From assembly GCF_034424175.1 (NCBI RefSeq), contig NZ_CP139986.1, positions 1,116,001 to 1,180,000 of the forward strand: DNA of 64,000 nt, read 5' to 3'. The stretch is from Kluyvera intermedia (GTDB lineage Bacteria > Pseudomonadota > Gammaproteobacteria > Enterobacterales > Enterobacteriaceae). The notes beneath the pieces are model-generated. The model saw nothing but the letters and a program-made list of their open reading frames with translations. It was not told where the DNA came from and did no database searches. How positions within the stretch are numbered: position 1 is the first letter of the stretch; each line of letters starts with the position of its first letter. Both the position numbers and the translations under genes were made by a program. Below, one piece after another: positions 26,622 through 34,685 of this stretch.

Positions 26622-27596
26622 TTATTGATAAATGAAGCCGGAAACAAACCAGGCGATAAGGACGGTTGGCGCACCGGTCAGGAAACGGCTGACCAGCACG
26701 GAAGGGACGCCGACGCGAACGGTATCCTGACGGGCTTCCGCCAGCGATAAACCAACCGGGATAAAGTCACAGGCGGCCTGTGCGTTAATCGCAAATAGGG
26801 CCGGTAACGCCAGATGCGGCGGGATGTTACCCAGACCAATCTGGACGCCAATCAACACGCCAATGACTTGTGCAATAACCGCACCGGGGCCGAGGAAGGG
26901 TGACAGCAGCGGGAAAGAGCAGATCAGCGCCAGCGTGACTAACCCGAGTGGGTGGCTGGCAAGGGGAGCCAGACCGTGGGCAATCCAGTCACCGAGGCCG
27001 GAAGCCATGATGATGCCGATAAGCGCTGAGACAAATGCCATAAATGGCAGGATGGTTTTCAGCACCGTGTCGATGGTGTCCCGACCGGCCTGAAACAGCA
27101 CCGCCACGGCAGAGCCCATACCCATACCGACTTTGGCGAGTAGGCCATCGCTCTGTTCAGTTATCTTTTTACTGGTGTCGTAATCACGCCCGGCGGCTGG
27201 CGCAGGCGGGGAGGCGATGGTCTCTGATGCGTCGCCTACCACGCTGATATTGTCTTCCCTCACGCCAGAGACATAGATATCCTCCAGGATATATTGCGCC
27301 AGCGGGCCGGATTTTCCGGTGGCATGGATATTGATGGTGGGAATACGGCGCTTGGGGTAAATGCCGCAGCGCAGTGTGCCGCCGCAGTCAATGATCGCAA
27401 TACCGATCTCCGCTTCAGGTGGCTCACCTTCTTTAAAACCATCTACCGCCTGCCAGCCAGTTAACTGCGCCAGTTTGTCGACAATCGCCGGACGCGTACC
27501 TGCGGTGATGTAGACGATTTTTTTGCCCGGGGTAGCGTCTAATTCCAGCGGGCCGCCCCAGCCACCGGTGCCTTTCTCAATACGAATACGCATCAT
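26622..27596 (-). CDS. srlE: SrlE, PTS EIIBC (EIIB plus C1) for glucitol/sorbitol
   Basis: A 324-residue membrane protein containing the cytoplasmic EIIB domain at the N terminus, with the phosphocysteine in CGGTLRCGIYPKRR near residue 75, then membrane segments from about residue 175. It works with SrlA (the other EIIC part) and SrlB. A second in-frame ATG at 27593 is equally possible as start. The start region overlaps the srlA stop. Confidence 0.95.
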   Translation of the reverse strand: MMRIRIEKGTGGWGGPLELDATPGKKIVYITAGTRPAIVDKLAQLTGWQAVDGFKEGEPPEAEIGIAIIDCGGTLRCGIYPKRRIPTINIHATGKSGPLAQYILEDIYVSGVREDNISVVGDASETIASPPAPAAGRDYDTSKKITEQSDGLLAKVGMGMGSAVAVLFQAGRDTIDTVLKTILPFMAFVSALIGIIMASGLGDWIAHGLAPLASHPLGLVTLALICSFPLLSPFLGPGAVIAQVIGVLIGVQIGLGNIPPHLALPALFAINAQAACDFIPVGLSLAEARQDTVRVGVPSVLVSRFLTGAPTVLIAWFVSGFIYQ

Positions 27597-28156
27597 GATG
27601 CTGCTCCTGCCAGACGGACTTTCTGTTCAAGTTGGATACCCATTTTCTTCTCGAAAATGGCGGTCGTGAGATCGGTGACCCAACCCCGGAAGAAGTTTGT
27701 CACTAACCCAAGCAGCAGGTAGCTGACCGCAAGCGGGCCGAGCGGGAGCCCCAGCGTTGTCAGGCCATTGGCAATCCCCAGATAGACAAACAGTTCACCG
27801 GGGTTGATGTGTGGAAATAGTCCGTTCATGGAGTGGCAGCTATACGATGCCGCCGCGTAATAGCTCGGTTTGTATTTCTCCGGCATAAAGCGGCCCAGAC
27901 TTAAGGTCATGGGGTTACAAAACACAAATGTGCCAATACAAGGCAACAGCAGGTAGCGGGACACTGGGTTGCCTGCACAGCGTTGGGCGAAATGTTCAAT
28001 ACGGTGCTGACCGATAAAATTTATCAGCGCATTCATGATGACCAGCAGACTAATCAGCAGCGGAAGAATGCCGGTCACCATGCCGGTGAACACCTCTCCG
28101 CCTTTCTGGAACAGCCCGATGAACCACTCAGCACCATGTGTAATGGTTTCGATCAT
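27593..28156 (-). CDS. srlA: SrlA, PTS EIIC2 for glucitol/sorbitol
   Basis: A 187-residue inner-membrane component of the sorbitol permease, first gene of srlAEBDMR-gutQ. It has the family sequence ITHGAEWFIGLFQKGGEVFTG at the N terminus and several membrane segments, with no phosphorylation site. Length equals E. coli SrlA. A GGAGAG ribosome site precedes ATG 28156. Confidence 0.95.
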   Translation of the reverse strand: MIETITHGAEWFIGLFQKGGEVFTGMVTGILPLLISLLVIMNALINFIGQHRIEHFAQRCAGNPVSRYLLLPCIGTFVFCNPMTLSLGRFMPEKYKPSYYAAASYSCHSMNGLFPHINPGELFVYLGIANGLTTLGLPLGPLAVSYLLLGLVTNFFRGWVTDLTTAIFEKKMGIQLEQKVRLAGAAS

Positions 28157-28231
28157 TGTTCTCTCCTGTAGGGAATTCTCGTTATCTTGCCAAAAGGTGA
28201 ATCATTTTAATCAGATCGAAAGGTTTGAAAG

Positions 28232-28247
28232 TGTTATTTTGGTCGCA
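28232..28247 (-). promoter_or_regulatory. CRP-like site upstream of srlA
   Basis: TGTTATTTTGGTCGCA matches TGTGA-N6-TCACA at 8 of 10 bases. It lies about 80 bases before srlA in a block that resembles the E. coli srl promoter, where CRP sites are known. The rest of the 28157-28421 region, up to mltB, holds no gene I can support. Confidence 0.6.
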
Positions 28248-28421
28248 AAATGAAAGATAAATATTTTAAATTGAAAGTTTTTACGAGGAAGGCCGCAAAG
28301 AGAGATGAAAAAGCGATGGGTAATGAGAAATTCTGCGAGCGAGCACGACAACCGCTTCCTTGTGTAGCGGCGGATGCTTTACCATATTTAACTCTTGCTG
28401 ATATTGTTAAACGGAAGTCTC

Positions 28422-29492
28422 ATGTTGAAGCGTCGTGTACTGACTTTACTCCCTTTGTGTGTCCTGCTTGCTGCCTGTAGCAGCAAGCCTAAAACGGCTG
28501 AATCACCGGCAACCACCTCCGGCGGTTTTCTCCTTGAACCCCAGCACAATGCGTTGATTCCAACCGGTGATTTTGCCAACAACCCGGCGGCGGAGCAGTT
28601 CATCGACAAGATGGTCAGCAAGCACGGGTTTGACCGTCAGCAACTGCACGACATTCTTTCACAGGCCAAACGACTGGATTACGTCTTGCGCCTGATGGAC
28701 AGGCAAGCTCCGACAGGCCAGCCGCCAGCTGGCCCGAACGGCGCCTGGTTACGTTATCGCAAACAGTTTATTACCCCGGATAACGTGCAAAATGGCGTCG
28801 CGTTCTGGAATCAATATCAGGATGCCCTTCAGCGCGCACAGATGGTTTATGGCGTGCCGCCGGAAATCATCGTCGGCATCATTGGTGTGGAAACTCGCTG
28901 GGGCCGGGTGATGGGTAAAACCCGTATTCTGGATGCGCTGGCGACGCTTTCCTTTAATTATCCACGCCGCGCCGCGTATTTCTCCGGTGAGCTTGAGACT
29001 TTCTTGCTGATGGCGCGCGACGAAAAAGACGATCCGCTGGATCTGAAAGGTTCGTTTGCCGGTGCGATGGGCTATGGGCAGTTTATGCCGTCATCTTATA
29101 GGCAATATGCGGTTGATTTTAATGGCGATGGTCACATCAACCTGTGGGATCCGGAAGATGCTATCGGCAGCGTGGCTAACTACTTTAAACAGCACGGCTG
29201 GGTGAGCGGCGACACGGTTGCAGTGCAGGCGATGGGCCAGGCTCCTGGGCTGGATAACGGATTCAAAACCAAATACAGCGTTTCGCAACTGGCGGCGGCA
29301 GGATTAACGCCGATGCAGCCGTTGGGGAACCATCAGCAGGTCAGCCTGTTGCGTTTGGACGTGGGGACCGGATACCAATACTGGTACGGCCTGCCGAACT
29401 TCTACACCATCACTCGTTACAACCACAGCACCCACTATGCGATGGCCGTCTGGCAGCTGGGGCTGGCGGTGTCTCAGGCTCGAGTGCAGTAA
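28422..29492 (+). CDS. mltB: MltB, membrane-bound lytic murein transglycosylase B
   Basis: A 356-residue outer-membrane lipoprotein that cleaves peptidoglycan glycan strands to 1,6-anhydromuropeptides. The lipoprotein signal ends LLAACSSK with the lipidated Cys near residue 19. The catalytic Glu is in GIIGVETRWGR near 155, and GAMGYGQFMPSSY near 215 is the other family motif. Start ATG 28422 with GGAAG upstream gives MLKRRVLTLLPL; a nine-residue longer form is rejected. Confidence 0.96.
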   Translation: MLKRRVLTLLPLCVLLAACSSKPKTAESPATTSGGFLLEPQHNALIPTGDFANNPAAEQFIDKMVSKHGFDRQQLHDILSQAKRLDYVLRLMDRQAPTGQPPAGPNGAWLRYRKQFITPDNVQNGVAFWNQYQDALQRAQMVYGVPPEIIVGIIGVETRWGRVMGKTRILDALATLSFNYPRRAAYFSGELETFLLMARDEKDDPLDLKGSFAGAMGYGQFMPSSYRQYAVDFNGDGHINLWDPEDAIGSVANYFKQHGWVSGDTVAVQAMGQAPGLDNGFKTKYSVSQLAAAGLTPMQPLGNHQQVSLLRLDVGTGYQYWYGLPNFYTITRYNHSTHYAMAVWQLGLAVSQARVQ

Positions 29493-29503
29493 TCCTTTCC
29501 TTC

Positions 29504-29529
29504 GACTCCTCTTCAGCCGAAGGGGAGTC
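29504..29529 (+). terminator. Hairpin after mltB
   Basis: GACTCC...GGAGTC with an inner CTTC/GAAG pair forms a hairpin 12 bases after the mltB stop. Only short T runs follow, so termination strength is uncertain. Confidence 0.45.
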
Positions 29530-29580
29530 AGTTACATTTTGCATCATTTCCTGCCGTTTACATCTTCTCTCTAATCTCAT

Positions 29581-29600
29581 ATTGTTATGTTATAACATTT
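29581..29600 (+). promoter_or_regulatory. Zur box upstream of metal ABC operon
   Basis: ATTGTTATGTTATAACATTT fits the enterobacterial Zur operator; the core GTTATG-T-TATAAC has one mismatch to GTTATA-N-TATAAC, and the CATTT flank also matches. It lies 16 bases before the mini-ORF at 29616 and must overlap the promoter, so Zur with zinc should repress the transporter genes. This points to zinc rather than manganese or iron as substrate. Confidence 0.85.
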
Positions 29601-29615
29601 TATTGTGAGGTGGGG

Positions 29616-29723
29616 ATGTTCACTCCTGTTTTTATGGCTTCCAGTATGGCCAGGGTTATTTTGGCCTGCTCGTTGCTGGTAGCACTGTGGCTGGCGGTTT
29701 GGTGGGCGGTATCGCTGCCATGA
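29616..29723 (+). CDS. 35-residue membrane mini-ORF ahead of ABC transporter
   Basis: ATG 29616 is preceded by GTGAGGTGGGG and encodes a 35-residue peptide with one hydrophobic stretch (VILACSLLVALWLAVWWAV) after a short polar N terminus. Its TGA overlaps the ATG of the ATPase gene (ATGA), so the two would be translationally coupled. It could be a small membrane subunit or a leader peptide that sets ATPase translation. I recognise no family, and translation is inferred only from the ribosome site and coupling. Confidence 0.55.
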   Translation: MFTPVFMASSMARVILACSLLVALWLAVWWAVSLP

Positions 29724-30397
29724 TTGAACTCGACAATCTGGTTGCGGGCTATGAGGGAATAGCGATTACGCCAGCCCTGAGCGGTGTGATCCACAAAGGC
29801 AGCATGACGGCGATTATTGGCCTGAACGGCTGCGGTAAATCGACGCTGTTAAAGACGTTAGCGGGGTTTATTCCGCCGGTGAGCGGCGTAGTCCGCTGGA
29901 TGCCGACGCGTCCGGTTGTTGGCTGGCTGGCACAGCGTCATGCGCTGGAGTCACAGTTTCCACTTACGGTACTGGACGTTGTTAGCCAGGGGGCCTGGCC
30001 ACAGGTGTCGCTGCTACGCGGTCTGCGTGGTGACGTCCGGGAACGCATTCATGCTGCTCTGGAAAGCGTTGGGCTGGCAGCGCTTGCGAAAGCGCCAATT
30101 GAAGGGCTTTCCGGCGGCCAGTTTCAACGCATGCTTTTTGCACGTGTGCTGGTTCAGCAGGCACCGTTGGTGATGCTTGATGAACCGTTTACGGGTATCG
30201 ACGAAGCGACCAGTCATGACCTCATGATGGTCATTCAGCAGATGCATCGGCAGGGGCAAACTGTACTGGCGGTACTGCATGACAATCAACGCGTCGCGGA
30301 GTATTTCCCCGAAACCCTGCTACTGGGGCCGCAGAATGCCTGCTGGGGGCGCACCACGGATGTTTTACCGGCCTTTCAATCCGCGAGGCTGGCATGA
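29720..30397 (+). CDS. Metal (zinc-type) ABC transporter ATP-binding protein
   Basis: A 225-residue ABC ATPase. Walker A is GLNGCGKST near residue 34, the signature LSGGQFQRMLFARVL near 133, Walker B VMLDEPF near 158 and the H-loop VLHD near 190. ATG 29720 begins MIELDNLVAGY; an upstream GTG start would only add 11 residues. Its stop overlaps the start of the permease gene. It is related to ZnuC-type ATPases, and the Zur box suggests a second zinc importer beside ZnuABC. Confidence 0.88.
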   Translation: MIELDNLVAGYEGIAITPALSGVIHKGSMTAIIGLNGCGKSTLLKTLAGFIPPVSGVVRWMPTRPVVGWLAQRHALESQFPLTVLDVVSQGAWPQVSLLRGLRGDVRERIHAALESVGLAALAKAPIEGLSGGQFQRMLFARVLVQQAPLVMLDEPFTGIDEATSHDLMMVIQQMHRQGQTVLAVLHDNQRVAEYFPETLLLGPQNACWGRTTDVLPAFQSARLA

Positions 30398-31257
30398 TCT
30401 GGCACACCTTCTTCCAACCATTTATTGAATTTGGCTTTATGCGCCGCGCGCTGGTGGTGTGTCTGGCTTTGTCGCTGAGCACCACCGTTCTCGGGGTCTT
30501 CTTGCTATTACGTCGCATGAGTCTGATGGGCGATGCGTTATCTCACGCCATCTTACCGGGCGTAGCCGTGGGCTATCTGGTGAGCGGAATGTCGCTGTTG
30601 GCGATGACTGTCGGTGGGTTTATCGCCGGGATTATAGTGGCGCTGGTGGCGGGCTGGGTCAGCCGACGTACGCCACTCAAAGAGGACGCCAGTTTTGCCG
30701 GTTTCTATCTGGGATCGCTGGCGTTAGGGGTCACGCTAGTCTCGTTGCGAGGTTCAAATGTCGATCTATTGCATCTGTTATTTGGTTCGATTCTGGCCGT
30801 GGATAACGATGCGGCGCTATTTGTGACCGGCGTTGCCAGCCTGACGCTTATCTGCATTGCGCTATTTTACCGCGGATTAGTCAGTGAGGCGTTTGACAGC
30901 GCCTGGCTTCAGGTGAACGCCCGTTGGGTTCCGGGGTTGTTGCACGGCCTATTTTTGGCGCTACTGGTGCTTAATCTGGTGGCGGGATTTCAGGTGTTAG
31001 GCACGCTGATGGCGGTGGGCGTGATGATGTTGCCCGCTGTGGCGGCACGCTGCTGGGCGCGCACGTTACCCACAATATTACTTCTGGCGGCGGTGATAGG
31101 CAGCGTCTGCGCATGGATGGGGCTCAGCCTGTCATGGGGGGCTAACCTACCGGCGGGGCCATCGATTGTCCTGACTGCCAGCGGCGTCTTTTTGGTTTCG
31201 GTTTTTTTTGGCACGCATAGCCGGTTAACCGTCGGCTTGCGAAAATTTATGGGATGA
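30394..31257 (+). CDS. Metal ABC transporter permease (ABC-3 family)
   Basis: A 287-residue inner-membrane permease of the ZnuB/TroC (ABC-3) family, with about eight membrane segments. The family signature LLLRRMSLMGDALSHAILPGVA lies near residues 37-58. It overlaps the ATPase gene by 4 bases and is followed 6 bases later by the binding-protein gene. Confidence 0.9.
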   Translation: MIWHTFFQPFIEFGFMRRALVVCLALSLSTTVLGVFLLLRRMSLMGDALSHAILPGVAVGYLVSGMSLLAMTVGGFIAGIIVALVAGWVSRRTPLKEDASFAGFYLGSLALGVTLVSLRGSNVDLLHLLFGSILAVDNDAALFVTGVASLTLICIALFYRGLVSEAFDSAWLQVNARWVPGLLHGLFLALLVLNLVAGFQVLGTLMAVGVMMLPAVAARCWARTLPTILLLAAVIGSVCAWMGLSLSWGANLPAGPSIVLTASGVFLVSVFFGTHSRLTVGLRKFMG

Positions 31258-31263
31258 GGGGAA

Positions 31264-32148
31264 ATGATGAAGAAACGTATTGGCGTGATTTTGGCACTGG
31301 CGCTGGGGCTTACCACGCAAGTCGTGGCGGCAAAAACGCTAAATGTCGTCAGCAGCTTTTCAGTGCTTGGTGATATGGTACAGCAGATCGGCGGTGAGCA
31401 TGTGCATGTCGATACCCTGGTTGGCCCGGATGGTGATCCGCATACGTTTGAGCCATCCCCTAAAGATAGCGCCTTGCTCAGCAAGGCCGATGTCGTGGTG
31501 GTGAATGGTCTGGGGCTGGAGGGCTGGCTCGACAGACTTATCACGGCGTCGGGGTTTAAAGGTGAGCTGGTGGTGGCATCGACGGGCGTGAAGACACATA
31601 CGCTAGATGAGGATGGTAAAACGGTAACCGATCCCCATGCCTGGAATAGCGCAGCAAACGGTGCGCTGTATGCGCAAAATATTCTCAATGGGCTGGTGAA
31701 GGCCGATCCTGAAGATAGCGTGGCGCTAAAGGCATCAGGCGAGCGCTACATCAGTCAGCTTAATGAAGTCGACCGTTGGGCGAAAAAGCAGTTCAGCGGT
31801 ATTGCGCAGGCTAAACGTAAAGTGCTGACTAGCCACGATGCATTTGGCTATTTCTCAAGAGCTTACGGAGTGACGTTCCTGGCTCCTCAGGGGCTGTCAT
31901 CTGAAAGCGAGGCCAGCGCGGCGCAGGTGGCGGCGCTGATTACCCAAATTAAGGCCGATGGCGTACACACCTGGTTTATGGAGAATCAGCTCGACCCGCG
32001 TTTGGTGAAGCAAATTGCCACGGCGACCGGCTCTCAGCCTGGCGGTGAACTGTACCCAGAAGCACTGTCAAAACCGGGCGGTGTCGCAGACAGTTATGTG
32101 AAGATGCTCCGTCATAATGTGACGCTGATTGCGGCAAGCATGCGTTAG
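31264..32148 (+). CDS. Zinc/metal ABC transporter periplasmic binding protein
   Basis: A 294-residue cluster A-I binding protein (ZnuA/TroA/MntC fold) with a signal peptide ending near TTQVVAA. Candidate metal ligands are His60 (GDPHTFEP), His125 (TDPHAWNS) and His191 (LTSHDAFGY), plus a late acidic residue. The loop before His125 is short (THTLDEDGKT) and lacks the His-rich insert typical of ZnuA. A second Met at residue 2 is an alternative start. Zinc is the likely substrate given the Zur box; manganese is the alternative. Confidence 0.88.
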   Translation: MMKKRIGVILALALGLTTQVVAAKTLNVVSSFSVLGDMVQQIGGEHVHVDTLVGPDGDPHTFEPSPKDSALLSKADVVVVNGLGLEGWLDRLITASGFKGELVVASTGVKTHTLDEDGKTVTDPHAWNSAANGALYAQNILNGLVKADPEDSVALKASGERYISQLNEVDRWAKKQFSGIAQAKRKVLTSHDAFGYFSRAYGVTFLAPQGLSSESEASAAQVAALITQIKADGVHTWFMENQLDPRLVKQIATATGSQPGGELYPEALSKPGGVADSYVKMLRHNVTLIAASMR

Positions 32149-32153
32149 CCAGT

Positions 32154-32180
32154 AACCGGCCTTCAGGGCCGGTTTTTCTC
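32154..32180 (+). terminator. Terminator of metal ABC operon
   Basis: AACCGGCC-TTCA-GGGCCGGTT is followed by TTTTCTCTCTTTT, a standard intrinsic terminator 6 bases after the binding-protein stop. Confidence 0.88.
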
Positions 32181-32342
32181 TCTTTTGCGCTGCTCGTTAT
32201 ATCAGGCGGCTATTCCAAAACGTGAATTTTGTGTCTTGTCGTCATTTTCTGAATGCCCCTCGTAAAATTATCATCCCATCCCCATATCTCTTCTGAAAGT
32301 GCTATCTTTGATGGCCTCTTTATTGGGTGAGTCGGAGCGATA

Positions 32343-32840
32343 ATGACAGATTGCGAATTAATGCAGTTGAGCGAGCAGGTTGGGCTAGCACTTAAGGCGC
32401 GCGGCGCGACGCTGACCACTGCTGAATCCTGTACCGGTGGCTGGATTGCGAAAGTCATTACTGATATCGCCGGTAGCTCTGCATGGTTTGAGCGCGGTTT
32501 TGTCACCTATAGCAATGAAGCCAAATCACAGATGATTGGCGTGCGTGAAGCGACGCTTTTGCAGCACGGTGCGGTAAGTGAACCGGTGGTGGTTGAAATG
32601 GCGATCGGGGCTCTGCGTGCGGCGCGTGCTGACTTCGCGGTTTCGGTCAGCGGTATTGCCGGGCCGGACGGCGGCAGTGCAGAAAAACCGGTGGGAACCG
32701 TGTGGTTTGGTGTCGCCAGTGCCAATGGTCAGGGCGTTACACAGAGTGAGTGCTTCTCCGGTGACCGGGAATCGGTGCGCCGACAGGCGACAGCGTATGC
32801 GCTAAATCTTCTCTGGCAACAATTTCTACAAAATACTTGA
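32343..32840 (+). CDS. pncC: PncC (YgaD), nicotinamide-nucleotide amidohydrolase
   Basis: A 165-residue CinA C-terminal-domain enzyme that deamidates NMN to nicotinic acid mononucleotide in NAD recycling. Family motifs are TTAESCTGGWIAKVITDIAGSS (shown in part at residues 26-45) and SGIAGPDGGSAEKPVGTVWFG near 103-123. It immediately precedes recA, as in E. coli. Confidence 0.93.
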   Translation: MTDCELMQLSEQVGLALKARGATLTTAESCTGGWIAKVITDIAGSSAWFERGFVTYSNEAKSQMIGVREATLLQHGAVSEPVVVEMAIGALRAARADFAVSVSGIAGPDGGSAEKPVGTVWFGVASANGQGVTQSECFSGDRESVRRQATAYALNLLWQQFLQNT

Positions 32841-32864
32841 TACTGTATGAGCATACAGTATAAT
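32837..32864 (+). promoter_or_regulatory. recA promoter with LexA (SOS) box
   Basis: A -35 TTGATA at 32837-32842 and -10 TATAAT at 32859-32864 are 16 bases apart. Between them lies CTGTATGAGCATACAG (32843-32858), a perfect SOS box. LexA bound there would block RNA polymerase until DNA damage triggers its cleavage. Confidence 0.97.
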
Positions 32865-32920
32865 TGCCTCAACAGAACAGAATTCACTATCCGGTAACAC
32901 CCGGTATGACAGGAGTAATA

Positions 32921-33979
32921 ATGGCTATCGACGAAAACAAACAGAAAGCGTTGGCGGCAGCGCTGGGCCAGATCGAAAAGCAATTCGGTAAAGGCTCCAT
33001 CATGCGTCTGGGTGAAGACCGTTCCATGGATGTGGAAACTATCTCTACCGGTTCGCTTTCACTGGATATCGCGCTGGGCGCAGGCGGCCTGCCAATGGGC
33101 CGTATCGTCGAAATCTACGGGCCAGAATCCTCCGGTAAAACAACGCTGACGCTGCAGGTTATCGCCGCGGCACAGCGTGAAGGTAAAACCTGTGCGTTCA
33201 TTGATGCCGAACATGCGCTGGACCCAGTCTATGCACGCAAGCTGGGCGTTGATATCGACAACCTGCTGTGTTCTCAGCCGGATACCGGTGAACAGGCGCT
33301 GGAAATCTGTGACGCACTGGCACGTTCAGGCGCAGTAGATGTTCTCGTTGTCGACTCCGTGGCGGCACTGACGCCAAAAGCGGAAATCGAAGGCGAAATC
33401 GGCGACTCTCATATGGGGCTTGCTGCACGTATGATGAGCCAGGCGATGCGTAAGCTGGCTGGTAACCTGAAGCAGTCGAATACCCTGCTTATCTTCATCA
33501 ACCAGATTCGTATGAAAATCGGTGTGATGTTCGGTAACCCAGAAACCACCACCGGTGGTAACGCGCTGAAATTCTACGCCTCTGTCCGCCTGGATATTCG
33601 TCGTATCGGTGCAGTGAAAGATGGCGATAACGTTGTCGGCAGCGAAACCCGTGTGAAGGTTGTGAAGAACAAAATTGCTGCGCCGTTCAAACAAGCTGAA
33701 TTCCAGATCCTCTACGGCGAAGGTATCAACTTCTTCGGCGAGCTGGTCGACCTGGGCGTAAAAGAGAAGCTGATTGAAAAGGCGGGTGCCTGGTATAGCT
33801 ACAACGGTGACAAAATTGGTCAGGGTAAAGCGAACGCAATTTCCTGGCTGAAAGAGAATCCGGCTGCGGCAAAAGAAATTGAGAAGAAAGTGCGTGAACT
33901 GCTGCTCAATAACCAGGATTCAACGCCAGACTTTGTTGTTGATAACAACAGCGTTGAAGAAACCAAAGAAGACTTCTGA
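32921..33979 (+). CDS. recA: RecA, recombinase and SOS co-protease
   Basis: A 352-residue DNA-dependent ATPase for homologous recombination and LexA cleavage. Walker A GPESSGKT is at residues 66-73, Walker B LVVDSVAAL near 143, and loop L2 follows near 195-210. The acidic C-terminal tail (DNNSVEETKEDF) differs from E. coli. Start ATG 32921 has AGGAGT upstream and gives MAIDENKQ; an in-frame upstream ATG inside the promoter region is rejected. Confidence 0.98.
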   Translation: MAIDENKQKALAAALGQIEKQFGKGSIMRLGEDRSMDVETISTGSLSLDIALGAGGLPMGRIVEIYGPESSGKTTLTLQVIAAAQREGKTCAFIDAEHALDPVYARKLGVDIDNLLCSQPDTGEQALEICDALARSGAVDVLVVDSVAALTPKAEIEGEIGDSHMGLAARMMSQAMRKLAGNLKQSNTLLIFINQIRMKIGVMFGNPETTTGGNALKFYASVRLDIRRIGAVKDGDNVVGSETRVKVVKNKIAAPFKQAEFQILYGEGINFFGELVDLGVKEKLIEKAGAWYSYNGDKIGQGKANAISWLKENPAAAKEIEKKVRELLLNNQDSTPDFVVDNNSVEETKEDF

Positions 33980-34007
33980 TAATCTCGGAACTCAGAATTG
34001 AAACAAA

Positions 34008-34030
34008 GGGCTGCTTATGCAGCCCTTTTG
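34008..34030 (+). terminator. recA terminator
   Basis: GGGCTGC-TTAT-GCAGCCC followed by TTTT lies between recA and recX. In E. coli read-through of the equivalent site gives low-level recX expression. Confidence 0.85.
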
Positions 34031-34055
34031 CATTTATTACGTTGGCAGGAAAACG

Positions 34056-34556
34056 ATGACTGAAAACTCACCGCGCCGTTCCGCCTATGCCCGTCTGTTG
34101 GACAGGGCTATCCGCATTCTTGCGATGCGCGACCATAGCGAGCAAGAGCTGCGGCGCAAGCTCACCGCGCCGATTATGGGAAAAAAGGGCCCTGAACCTA
34201 TTGATGCGCCACCTGAAGATGTTGAGAAAGTGGTCGCCTGGTGTTTTGAAAATCGCTACCTCGATGATGCCCGCTTTGTACAACGGTTTATGGCAGGGCG
34301 AAGCCGTAAAGGGTATGGGCCAGCGCGTATTCGTCAGGAGTTGGGGCAAAAGGGCATTACGCGTGAGGCCATTGAACAAGCGATGCGTGAATGTGAAATT
34401 GAGTGGGCGCATTTAGCACGCGATCAGGCACTGCGTAAATATGGTGAGCCGTTGCCAACCACATTTCCGGAAAAGGTCAAAATTCAGCGCTTTTTGTTGT
34501 ATCGAGGCTATCTGATGGAAGATATCCAGGAAATATGGCGAAATTTTGCGGATTGA
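34056..34556 (+). CDS. recX: RecX, RecA inhibitor
   Basis: A 166-residue regulator that binds RecA filaments and limits their activity. Helical repeats include RAIRILAMRDHSEQELRRKL near 15-35 and RKGYGPARIRQELGQKGI near 88-105. Start ATG 34056 with GGCAGGA upstream gives the same length as E. coli RecX; a longer frame from 34017 would cross the recA terminator. Confidence 0.94.
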   Translation: MTENSPRRSAYARLLDRAIRILAMRDHSEQELRRKLTAPIMGKKGPEPIDAPPEDVEKVVAWCFENRYLDDARFVQRFMAGRSRKGYGPARIRQELGQKGITREAIEQAMRECEIEWAHLARDQALRKYGEPLPTTFPEKVKIQRFLLYRGYLMEDIQEIWRNFAD

Positions 34557-34685
34557 GCGCACTCGGGATTTTACTTCCCTTTAAAGAAAACTTATCTTAT
34601 TCCCACTTTTTCCGTCCGGCGCGCGTCGTTTTTTCCACAACTCGCGTCTGCGACGAACATCCCTTAGCTTGATTTCAGGATAATT

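Noticed and set aside
28250..28480. 76-codon open frame between srlA and mltB
   Set aside because: Overlaps the mltB signal peptide in another frame and has no good ribosome site.
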